Shown here: one piece after another, positions 38,250-44,608 of the stretch
Numbering within the stretch: position 1 is the stretch's first letter
Layout of the letters: each line of letters begins with the position of its first letter
IMG/VR virus record: IMGVR_UViG_3300044707_000932
Coordinates: 1 to 64,000 of that record
Direction: 5' to 3' (one strand)
DNA from: a virus
Length of the DNA: 64,000 bases
Position numbers and translations under genes: made by a program
Notes under the pieces: model-generated
The model's input: only the letters and a program-made list of their open reading frames with translations
Told to the model about the DNA's origin: nothing
Databases searched by the model: none

Positions 38250-39503
38250 TTATATTAATCCTTTGATTCTGTCTATGTTTTCAAAGAGTCTCTTCCTCTT
38301 ATATGTATTTTCCTTGAAAATACTTTGAGCCATCATTCTTAATATTGGGTCTCCTTTTTCAATTTCCTGAGCATTGTCTGATTGGACTATAGAAAGTTCG
38401 TCTGATGGTATTTCGACTTGACCACCTTGTAAAGATTTGACTTTTATCGGATTACCCTTCTCATATGAAGCGATTACTTCTCCTACTAAGTCTCCTGTAC
38501 CCCAAACTTCTAATGATGGACATTGCGCTATTTCAGCAGCACCTATATTTTTTTTAAGTCCGTCTACAATACAACTGTATCTACCATTATTGAGTGTTTT
38601 CAAAGTGGCAGACATTCCATCTTCTAGGGATTGATAATTTTGGACACCATGAGAATTGAAAGTTGTTGAATTTGGAAGTTTCCATGTAGTATTGAATGGA
38701 TTAAATTTTCCACCTTGGCCTTCGGCCTGTCTCCAAGCTAATAAAAACTTTAAATTTTCGGGACTTACAGGGGCACCCAAGTTTTTGAGTAACTCTTCAT
38801 AAAAACTTTTATCTGTAATACTTAGTTCATCAAGTGTTACCTCATCTGTAGAAGTAACTTCAGGCTCTGTTTTTAGACTCGCGGTCATAACAGGAAGTTC
38901 ACCGGGTAATGAGGCGGCAATGGCAACATCTTTGTCAATAACGGGTTGTCCTTTGTATCTACCTTTTGTCTCGATAGGAACGAGCTTCACTAATTCTGAC
39001 CATGAGGATGAAAGGAATCCTGGATTTTGATAGCTATACCCATCATCTTTGCCATATTTGGAAATAATCCATTCCATGAATTCGATTATGGCATTTTTGT
39101 CACCGCTTACATCTAAACCAGCAGTTACTTGAGGTTCGCCAGGAAACAATTTGTAGTGAAAACTACTATCGGCGTGTACATCATCCAAATATCCGTTACC
39201 GTCTCTTTTAGCTATCAGATTTTCACTATTTTTGAGACCCATTTCATTGGCTTTGTTAATAACATCGATAGCAACATCCCTGTTTGTAAATCCAACATGA
39301 AGATGGTCCCAATGTTTTTTCCAAGTAATTCCAGCAATTTTCTTTCCACCGTCATACCCGTAACCTATTGGCCCACCCTTTTTTGTTGCGGGATTGTAAA
39401 CTAACTCATCAATACCGTATATATCAACTTGTTCAGACAGAACATTTTTGTGTGAAAGAATGGATTCGTAAAGTTTGAATATATCTTTTATTTCGTGATT
39501 CAT
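38250..39503 (-). CDS. Peptidoglycan hydrolase candidate with capsid-targeting leader
   Basis: The 417-aa protein starts with a helical leader ending VLSEQ (L-S-E before Gln, residues 22-24). The N-terminal half has HWDHLHVGF, the metal-binding motif of LAS-type (VanY-like) peptidases. The C-terminal half (about 235-365) has FLLAWRQAEGQGGKFNPFNTT, a lysozyme/transglycosylase-like motif found in phage tail and ejection proteins. A leader on such an enzyme suggests a packaged wall-degrading protein. TATTTATT lies exactly 4 nt before the ATG. Confidence 0.75.
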   Translation of the reverse strand: MNHEIKDIFKLYESILSHKNVLSEQVDIYGIDELVYNPATKKGGPIGYGYDGGKKIAGITWKKHWDHLHVGFTNRDVAIDVINKANEMGLKNSENLIAKRDGNGYLDDVHADSSFHYKLFPGEPQVTAGLDVSGDKNAIIEFMEWIISKYGKDDGYSYQNPGFLSSSWSELVKLVPIETKGRYKGQPVIDKDVAIAASLPGELPVMTASLKTEPEVTSTDEVTLDELSITDKSFYEELLKNLGAPVSPENLKFLLAWRQAEGQGGKFNPFNTTWKLPNSTTFNSHGVQNYQSLEDGMSATLKTLNNGRYSCIVDGLKKNIGAAEIAQCPSLEVWGTGDLVGEVIASYEKGNPIKVKSLQGGQVEIPSDELSIVQSDNAQEIEKGDPILRMMAQSIFKENTYKRKRLFENIDRIKGLI

Positions 39504-39507
39504 AATG

Positions 39508-39515
39508 AATAAATA
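39508..39515 (-). promoter_or_regulatory. Phage promoter element TATTTATT
   Basis: Minus-strand TATTTATT, 4 nt before the ATG of the peptidoglycan hydrolase. Confidence 0.62.
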
Positions 39516-39524
39516 TATTTGAAT

Positions 39525-39809
39525 TTATCTTTTGGTATAACTTAATCTTTTGATTTTTGGTTCAATAGATTTTTCTGTGGTCTTTTTATTTTTCTCTGTT
39601 GACTGAGTTTTAATTTTTTTTGGTTTGACCTTCCTTTTGAAGAAATCAGAGTCCCAAATAAAATCATTTGAGAAAAACAAAAAAATCCCAATAGTAGTTT
39701 CGAGGAGGATGTTTTTGAGAGATAATTGAATATTATCAATCAGAATAATAACAAGAAGAAATGTGATTGATAGTGTAAGTCCTTTCAGTATTTTTTTTGT
39801 ATCTATCAT
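39525..39809 (-). CDS. Small membrane protein with basic tail
   Basis: A 94-aa protein with two hydrophobic helices (LTLSITFLLVIILIDNI and TTIGIFLFFSNDFIW) and a Lys-rich tail. The start at 39809 is fixed by TATTTATC 4 nt upstream; an earlier TTG would overlap the promoter. No family. Confidence 0.6.
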   Translation of the reverse strand: MIDTKKILKGLTLSITFLLVIILIDNIQLSLKNILLETTIGIFLFFSNDFIWDSDFFKRKVKPKKIKTQSTEKNKKTTEKSIEPKIKRLSYTKR

Positions 39810-39813
39810 AACA

Positions 39814-39821
39814 GATAAATA
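39814..39821 (-). promoter_or_regulatory. Phage promoter element TATTTATC
   Basis: Minus-strand TATTTATC, 4 nt before the ATG at 39809. Confidence 0.58.
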
Positions 39822-39836
39822 CAATGAAAAATGAAA

Positions 39837-39918
39837 GATGGTCAGAGGTTGGTGGGAAAAACCTAAGGGCTAGCACCCGTTCACTGCTGCAGACAATTAC
39901 ACCAACTTGACCACCATC
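39837..39918. repeat. Long imperfect inverted repeat (possible structured RNA)
   Basis: GATGGTCA...GTTGGTG on the left pairs with CACCAAC...TGACC/ACCATC on the right, about 18 bp in three blocks. The interior holds CTGCTGCAG and GGGCTAGCACCC. It has the length of a tRNA and ends in TTGACCACCA, but no T loop or anticodon arm, so I do not call a tRNA. It separates two minus-strand transcription units. Confidence 0.6.
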
Positions 39919-39921
39919 AGT

Positions 39922-40032
39922 TCAAAAATCAATATAATCACCGTATTGGTCCCAATCTTGACTGGAATTACTTTCCCAAGTGTTTTTACTTGGAGAGGTG
40001 TCATTTTTCTTCTTGAATTTTGTATTAATCAT
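39922..40032 (-). CDS. 36-aa peptide coupled to the upstream gene
   Basis: A short gene whose ATG overlaps the upstream stop (AATGATTAA). It begins MINTKFKKKNDTSPSKNTWE and ends in an acidic/aromatic tail. It fills the gap up to the inverted repeat. Unknown function. Confidence 0.55.
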   Translation of the reverse strand: MINTKFKKKNDTSPSKNTWESNSSQDWDQYGDYIDF

Positions 40033-40213
40033 TCTTGAAATAGAACTGATTAATTTCTTTAATAGTAATTTCATCGTTTTTCCATTTTTTCCAAGTGTCG
40101 AAATCTTTTAGTTCTTCGAGAGTTTTTTCATGGACTAAGACATATCCTTCAGGGGCACAACCATTGTATCGATATTCGAAACCTTTTTCTTCAAGAAGTT
40201 TTTTTATGTCCAT
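40025..40213 (-). CDS. Small hypothetical protein under a host-type promoter
   Basis: A 62-aa protein (MDIKKLLEEKGFEYRYNG) with an alpha/beta pattern, 16 nt after a perfect host-type promoter. No family is recognised. Confidence 0.65.
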   Translation of the reverse strand: MDIKKLLEEKGFEYRYNGCAPEGYVLVHEKTLEELKDFDTWKKWKNDEITIKEINQFYFKND

Positions 40214-40229
40214 TTTTTTGAATCGAACG

Positions 40230-40259
40230 CAAATATAAACTATTTATTTGAAATAACAA
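40230..40259 (-). promoter_or_regulatory. Bacteroidota-type promoter (TTG-N19-TATATTTG)
   Basis: Minus-strand TTG at 40257-40259, 19 nt, TATATTTG at 40230-40237. Confidence 0.75.
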
Positions 40260-40295
40260 GTCCCAAAGACATAAATCTTAAATCCAAGTACATGG

Positions 40296-40523
40296 ATGAT
40301 GGTAAACAGAATAAGGGTTTGGAGAAAGACTTTTCAAGACAATCTTTCTCAGATTTTTTTAATGTTGGCATTATTTTTCAATCCATTTGGATTCGATGCC
40401 GTTCAGTATTCCCTGATATTACTGACAGGAAGTTTATGGAGAGCGAACTTCGTTTTGTATGGTATTGCGGGATTGTTCTTTGGATTATACATTTACTTTC
40501 GCAGGCTTTCTAAAGTGCCTTAA
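40296..40523 (+). CDS. Small membrane protein
   Basis: A 75-aa protein with two helices (IFLMLALFFNPFGFDAVQY and NFVLYGIAGLFFGLYIYF) and a basic end. I chose this frame over the overlapping one at 40292 because its hydrophobic periodicity and NPFGFDAVQ segment look protein-like. It converges with the next gene by 14 nt. Confidence 0.6.
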   Translation: MMVNRIRVWRKTFQDNLSQIFLMLALFFNPFGFDAVQYSLILLTGSLWRANFVLYGIAGLFFGLYIYFRRLSKVP

Positions 40524-41994
40524 GTTTCCCTTCTTTGAAAGCGTCGAAATTTGGACCTTTGGTCAGTATAAAATTTTTTCCGACCTTTCTGTAATCTAAA
40601 ATTCCCGCCATCTTCGCTGAGGCGAAAAACGATGAATATTGGCCCCTCAAGTCTCCAGACTTGTAAAGATGTTTACCATTTGGTCTTTTATATCTTATTT
40701 TTCCATCTTGATTTATTTTTTCAAAAACCCCTATATCCGTTAAAAAATCTAATTTTGTTCCTGTACTACCTGTACCCTGTTCGTCTAACCAATCTACAAG
40801 TTTTTTTATGAGTCCTTTGTTTTTCCCGAAAGTATAACCATAACTGAGTCTTCTAGGTGTCCAAACTGGACCTGAAATATTCCGAACAAATTTGATGAAC
40901 TCCGTATTTTGGCGTAATTTCCTTTCAACAGTACTAAACAAGTTTTTGATAAAAATATTTCTCATAACCTCTGGCTCATTGAAAAGTATCCTAGACGTAA
41001 ACTCATAACCCCACTTATAAAGTTCTAAGTCAAATTTAATATTCTCTTCGTCATCACTAAAACCCACTGAGGTGTACCAATTGTTGAAGTCTTTAATACC
41101 GTAGGAAACAAAAATATCATATTTATCAATCTCATCATCATCTAAGCTTATCGTCAACCTTCCAATTGCTCGTTCATCCATATCAGGAATAATTTCGAAA
41201 CCATCACATTGTAAACGTAATATCTTACCTGAGTTTTCGAAGTTTTCGTCAACATAAAATTCTGTATCATAAACACTGAATACTTCATCCAACATTTTGG
41301 TATTAGGTTGCCTTTTTTTTGCGTTACTAATCACAACAGCATCGTATAGGTCAGGGAAATATTCTTTGAATAATTCTACTTGTCCAACGTTCATTGCGTT
41401 GTCTTGTGCGTCCCACCATGTTTGATTCCCGTTTTCATCGAAATGAATGGCTACTTTATAATGTTTTTCTTTTTGAGTTCCTTTCTTTCTTATAATAAAA
41501 TAAAGGTCTTTTCTCCCACTTGTATATCTGTCGAAATGTCCTGAACCTCTTTGAGTTACACACCATTTAGTACCTGAGCCGTACTTACATGACGCTCCCT
41601 GAGTTTTTGGAACAATGACTAAAAAGTCATCGTCTTCGTAAATTTTTTCTGTTTGGTTTTCTAATTCTTTGTCCCTTTTTTTGTTTCTAACAAATTCTAC
41701 TAAACTTCTGAGTTCACTCAAAGAGTTATATTGATTAATGTCTTTTTTTGGGAATTGACTTGAATATTTATCAAAATCTTTAACCAATTCTACAACGTCT
41801 TCAATGTCATCCGTTGATGAGTTTGGTCGTAGGTTTTTTAAAACAAAATCTGTATACTTGTGATTGAAATCAATTAGGTCAGAAATACCAAGAATAAAAT
41901 CTAGAGTGTTGGGCCATTCTTTGAACTTATCTGTGTATTTTTTTTTCAGGTCTTCTTTTCTACCCTCCTTCAATAAAATATTGAAAAACTTCAT
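40510..41994 (-). CDS. Phage protein with KYGSGTKWC motif and capsid-targeting leader
   Basis: The 494-aa protein begins MKFFNILLKEGRKED; L-K-E before Gly at residues 8-10 is a T4-type site. The conserved core CKYGSGTKWCVT (about 137-148), followed by YFIIRKKG and TWWDAQDNAMN, is shared with the protein at 10598. The C-terminal third has a helical, possibly DNA-binding region (RKVGKNFILTKGPNF at the end). TATTTATA lies 4 nt upstream. Enzymatic activity is likely from the Cys/Trp/Asp pattern but not identified. Confidence 0.72.
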   Translation of the reverse strand: MKFFNILLKEGRKEDLKKKYTDKFKEWPNTLDFILGISDLIDFNHKYTDFVLKNLRPNSSTDDIEDVVELVKDFDKYSSQFPKKDINQYNSLSELRSLVEFVRNKKRDKELENQTEKIYEDDDFLVIVPKTQGASCKYGSGTKWCVTQRGSGHFDRYTSGRKDLYFIIRKKGTQKEKHYKVAIHFDENGNQTWWDAQDNAMNVGQVELFKEYFPDLYDAVVISNAKKRQPNTKMLDEVFSVYDTEFYVDENFENSGKILRLQCDGFEIIPDMDERAIGRLTISLDDDEIDKYDIFVSYGIKDFNNWYTSVGFSDDEENIKFDLELYKWGYEFTSRILFNEPEVMRNIFIKNLFSTVERKLRQNTEFIKFVRNISGPVWTPRRLSYGYTFGKNKGLIKKLVDWLDEQGTGSTGTKLDFLTDIGVFEKINQDGKIRYKRPNGKHLYKSGDLRGQYSSFFASAKMAGILDYRKVGKNFILTKGPNFDAFKEGKLKAL

Positions 41995-41998
41995 ATGG

Positions 41999-42035
41999 TA
42001 TAAATATACAAAAAGGGAGATATAAATCTCCCTTT
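41999..42035 (-). promoter_or_regulatory. Terminator-promoter module
   Basis: On the minus strand an AAGGGAGAT/ATCTCCCTT hairpin (42011-42035) ends tRNA-Arg transcription; its T run leads into TATTTATA (41999-42006), 4 nt before the next ATG. Confidence 0.7.
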
Positions 42036-42040
42036 GACAA

Positions 42041-42115
42041 TGGTAGTCCCGAGAGGAATCGAACCTCTATGTACAGATTAGAAATCTGTCATTCTATCCG
42101 TTGAATTACGGGACC
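42041..42115 (-). tRNA. tRNA-Arg(UCU) with encoded CCA
   Basis: Acceptor GGTCCCG pairs with CGGGACT, anticodon loop TTTCTAA, T loop TTCGATT. It is the only tRNA here whose CCA end is in the DNA; it lies apart from the main cluster and on the other strand. Confidence 0.93.
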
Positions 42116-42121
42116 ATATTT

Positions 42122-42472
42122 TTACTTCCAGAACAATTGAATCAAAAGTATAACAAAACTTAGAGACAAACAAATTAAAGTTTTTGTTGTCATCGGTTCT
42201 TTCAATATTAGCCAAGCCATAATACTAAATACAATAACACCAATACTGAAACCAATAATACGATTTGGCCAAGTTTCTCCATTGTACAAGCTAACCATTT
42301 CTCGACTTGCTAAAATTACCATATACCCAACAGGGACACCAAGTAAAGTCATCAGAAATGGGTTGTTCTTAATCCATTTACTCCAAAGATGACCTTGGAG
42401 TTGATAGAAGGTGAATGCCTGAGAAAAAAGATAAACCGTGAGAATAAAAATTATCGACCCTAATTTGTTCAT
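42122..42472 (-). CDS. Four-helix membrane protein
   Basis: A 116-aa protein with four hydrophobic helices (for example FILTVYLFSQAFTFY and LICLSLSFVILLIQLFW). It ends 6 nt before tRNA-Arg and may be co-transcribed with it. TATCTTTG lies 7 nt upstream. No family is certain. Confidence 0.6.
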   Translation of the reverse strand: MNKLGSIIFILTVYLFSQAFTFYQLQGHLWSKWIKNNPFLMTLLGVPVGYMVILASREMVSLYNGETWPNRIIGFSIGVIVFSIMAWLILKEPMTTKTLICLSLSFVILLIQLFWK

Positions 42473-42479
42473 AGTGTAA

Positions 42480-42487
42480 CAAAGATA
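42480..42487 (-). promoter_or_regulatory. Host-type -7 element (TATCTTTG)
   Basis: Minus-strand TATCTTTG, 7 nt before the ATG; the nearest TTG is only 14 nt further upstream. Confidence 0.5.
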
Positions 42488-42506
42488 GTAAATTTTTGTT
42501 ACAAAA

Positions 42507-42528
42507 AAAACCCTCTTTTGGAGGGTTT
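42507..42528 (-). terminator. Intrinsic terminator
   Basis: AAACCCTC/GAGGGTTT hairpin with a T run on the minus strand, right after the gene ending at 42533. Confidence 0.8.
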
Positions 42529-42532
42529 GAAT

Positions 42533-42748
42533 TTAACCATTCATTTCATTCAAAAAGTTATGGATAATTTCTTGTTTTTCGTCTTCGGTACCTTCTTCAT
42601 CATCCCACATAATTGAATCGGGGTCAGCGGACCAATCGTCCCACTCATCCCAATTTCCAATAACTGTGAATTTTTTTCCATCTTCAGTTTCGCCAGGAAA
42701 CCAAACAATTTTTGAAGTTACTTTCGGACTTTCGTAATCGATGAACAT
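42533..42748 (-). CDS. Small acidic hypothetical protein
   Basis: A 71-aa protein, beta-rich then acidic (TVIGNWDEWDDWSADPDSI). No signal peptide. It lies 10 nt downstream of the DoxX-like gene. Unknown function. Confidence 0.6.
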   Translation of the reverse strand: MFIDYESPKVTSKIVWFPGETEDGKKFTVIGNWDEWDDWSADPDSIMWDDEEGTEDEKQEIIHNFLNEMNG

Positions 42749-42758
42749 AATATTGATT

Positions 42759-43097
42759 TTAGAGTGTTCTTAAAATATAACCTAAAACAGCCGTTAATCC
42801 AACTAACATAGGAAAATTAGTTTTAGCCCCACCCATCAAAGAAAGATGTAAAGCAACCGCTCCACTCATGAAACAGGCAATCAAAATCGCACCGTAAAGT
42901 GAGGTTACAGGAATCAACAAAAGAAGCGCTCCAAGTAATTCTCCAACACCTGTGTGAAGTCTATATTTTTCTAACTTCATGTAGGCAAAATTACCAACCA
43001 TTTCTTCAGTCCCACGTAATTTATCTACAGCTCCTTTTAAAAGAAACAAAGAGGTCATAACTGATAAGACCCAACCAATAATTGTAATAATACTCAT
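42759..43097 (-). CDS. DoxX-like membrane protein
   Basis: A 112-aa four-helix protein with the DoxX-like pattern: VLSVMTSLFLLKGAVDKLRG, HTGVGELLGALLLLIPVTSLYGA, AVALHL. DoxX-like proteins are small membrane proteins of unclear redox or transport function; phage copies are rare in my knowledge. Confidence 0.75.
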   Translation of the reverse strand: MSIITIIGWVLSVMTSLFLLKGAVDKLRGTEEMVGNFAYMKLEKYRLHTGVGELLGALLLLIPVTSLYGAILIACFMSGAVALHLSLMGGAKTNFPMLVGLTAVLGYILRTL

Positions 43098-43146
43098 AAT
43101 TTTAAATTTTAGATTAAAAATCTAAGTCAAATTATGGAAAGGTAAA

Positions 43147-43524
43147 TTATTGTTTTTTGTTGAAGGTTAACGAAATGTTACCGCCTTGTTCAAATTCGTT
43201 CCATGCTAAAAGAGTTTCACCACCATTTTGGGATTGAGTCCAAGATTTTCCATTTGCGACAGCAGTCATCTCGATTGTTTGGTCGTCATCTGCCATCCAT
43301 CCTCTGTCGACATATACCCCCGCCTCAGGACCGAATGAACAGTTTCCCTGCATGTACCATACATTTGGAGTAATCCAAAATAATAATGATTTGGTGTTAT
43401 GGACTTCTTCTGAAGACCAAGAAGTTTGTGTATTTGAACCGATGGTTGTATTACCGGGTCCTACACCGTCAATTGTTAAATTGTATTCGGTGTTATTAAC
43501 GATTGTTACATTTGCTTGCCACAT
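43147..43524 (-). CDS. Beta-sandwich protein, possibly aegerolysin-like
   Basis: A 125-aa protein without a signal peptide (QANVTIVNNTEYNLTIDG, later GVYVDRGWMADDDQTIEM). The pattern of short strands and Trp-rich loops recalls aegerolysin or Cry/ET79-type folds, but the match is weak. It has a TATTTATA element 9 nt upstream. Confidence 0.55.
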   Translation of the reverse strand: MWQANVTIVNNTEYNLTIDGVGPGNTTIGSNTQTSWSSEEVHNTKSLLFWITPNVWYMQGNCSFGPEAGVYVDRGWMADDDQTIEMTAVANGKSWTQSQNGGETLLAWNEFEQGGNISLTFNKKQ

Positions 43525-43533
43525 AGTTTTTTC

Positions 43534-43568
43534 TATAAATATGAAACCCTCACGGTTAGATGAGGGTT
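43534..43568 (-). promoter_or_regulatory. Terminator-promoter module
   Basis: AACCCTC/GAGGGTT hairpin (43545-43568) followed on the minus strand by TATTTATA (43534-43541), 9 nt before the ATG. Confidence 0.65.
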
Positions 43569-43572
43569 AAAT

Positions 43573-43713
43573 TCATTTATTTGACCATCCGTCTATTAAA
43601 CCTTGTTTGATATCTTTCCAATCAATTATCAAGTAGGTAATAACTATAACACACAGGATTGTCCATTTGTGTTTAAGAACGAGTGTTTTAATATCTTTTA
43701 GTAATTCTTTCAT
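43573..43713 (-). CDS. 46-aa membrane protein coupled to PspC
   Basis: Its ATG overlaps the pspC-like stop (ATGA). It has one hydrophobic helix (WTILCVIVITYLIIDW) between charged ends. Confidence 0.62.
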   Translation of the reverse strand: MKELLKDIKTLVLKHKWTILCVIVITYLIIDWKDIKQGLIDGWSNK

Positions 43714-43913
43714 ATTTTTTGTCCTATAAGTGAGTTATCTTTAGGTATTACTAACCAAGCTAATAAATAAAAGAAAATAATTGGTACTGGTGCAAATATC
43801 AAAGCTAAAAATATCAATCTCCAAAGTGTAGAGTCTATATTTGTATACTCACCGAGTCCACCACAAATTCCTGCAATTTTTTTATCTATCTGACTTCTAA
43901 ATAATTTTCTCAT
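43710..43913 (-). CDS. PspC-domain protein
   Basis: The 67-aa protein is a complete PspC domain: KIAGICGGLGEYTNIDSTLWRL followed by the hydrophobic helix IFFYLLAWLVIP. PspC senses envelope stress in bacteria. In a phage it might stabilise the membrane or signal to host stress regulators while phage envelope proteins are made. Confidence 0.85.
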   Translation of the reverse strand: MRKLFRSQIDKKIAGICGGLGEYTNIDSTLWRLIFLALIFAPVPIIFFYLLAWLVIPKDNSLIGQKI

Positions 43914-43931
43914 ATTGTCTTTTTTTATGTT

Positions 43932-44540
43932 TTATTTTTTTTTCTTTAGTTCACTCAGTGCGTTTACAGGAATAATTGTTCCTACAGGATATGAAGACCC
44001 CACAGGTGCCTGAGTTACAGATGTTTCACCTGGATGAGCTCGTAATGCTCTTCTCATCGGAAACGCTAATTCATTAAGTGGACCAAAACATTCTGCAAGT
44101 GTTACACCATTAACCTTATTAGGTAATACAACACAAGGCATACACCACATATTACTCATTCCACCTTTAGGTCCTTTAGATATTACGAATGTTCTATTTA
44201 CCGTTGGTAAATTTTCCCAAGTTGGTGCTTGAGGGACACTGTCATAATACCAAAAATAAGACCAAACAGTTTTATCTGTTCCATCAGGTGTAAGTGAAGG
44301 ATTCGGAACCAAGATTTTGTTTGCTACTGAAGGACCATCCATAACAGGACAAATCGCAACACCCTCTAAGAACTTTTTACCTTCCACAGTAATAGTTTTA
44401 CCCGTTGCCTTAGCAGAAGAAGCCCCACAAAAAGCAAATTTTCCCTCAACAATTGTGAGTGCTTTCCCTCTATGAAGTTTCTGAGTGAATGATGTTGTTC
44501 CTAATCCCAACATCGCAAGTAGTAATAGTAGTTTTTTCAT
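43932..44540 (-). CDS. Secreted protein of unknown function
   Basis: I chose MKKLLLLLAMLGLG as start because TATTTATA lies 12 nt upstream. The signal peptide ends TSFTQ. The 202-aa protein has four Cys in the mature part (FAFCGAS, AICPVMD, MWCMPCVV) and an NMWCMPCVV pair that recalls thiol proteins, but no clear thioredoxin fold. It lies directly downstream of the TonB-dependent receptor. Confidence 0.65.
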   Translation of the reverse strand: MKKLLLLLAMLGLGTTSFTQKLHRGKALTIVEGKFAFCGASSAKATGKTITVEGKKFLEGVAICPVMDGPSVANKILVPNPSLTPDGTDKTVWSYFWYYDSVPQAPTWENLPTVNRTFVISKGPKGGMSNMWCMPCVVLPNKVNGVTLAECFGPLNELAFPMRRALRAHPGETSVTQAPVGSSYPVGTIIPVNALSELKKKK

Positions 44541-44552
44541 AATATATTTTAT

Positions 44553-44587
44553 TATAAATACAAAACCCCCACCATAAGGTGAGGGTT
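44553..44587 (-). promoter_or_regulatory. Terminator-promoter module after the TonB-receptor gene
   Basis: Hairpin AACCCTCACC/GGTGGGGGTT (44564-44587) ends the receptor transcript; TATTTATA (44553-44560) follows on the T run and serves the secreted protein. Confidence 0.7.
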
Positions 44588-44608
44588 CTATAAAACTGCG
44601 GAATGAAA

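Noticed and set aside
39837-39918. A tRNA gene ending in ACCACCA
   Set aside because: No T loop (TTC), no standard anticodon arm on either strand and acceptor pairing fails at two positions; recorded as an inverted repeat instead.
40292-40513. Alternative frame for a 73-aa protein
   Set aside because: The overlapping frame at 40296 gives a coherent two-helix membrane protein; this one is irregular.
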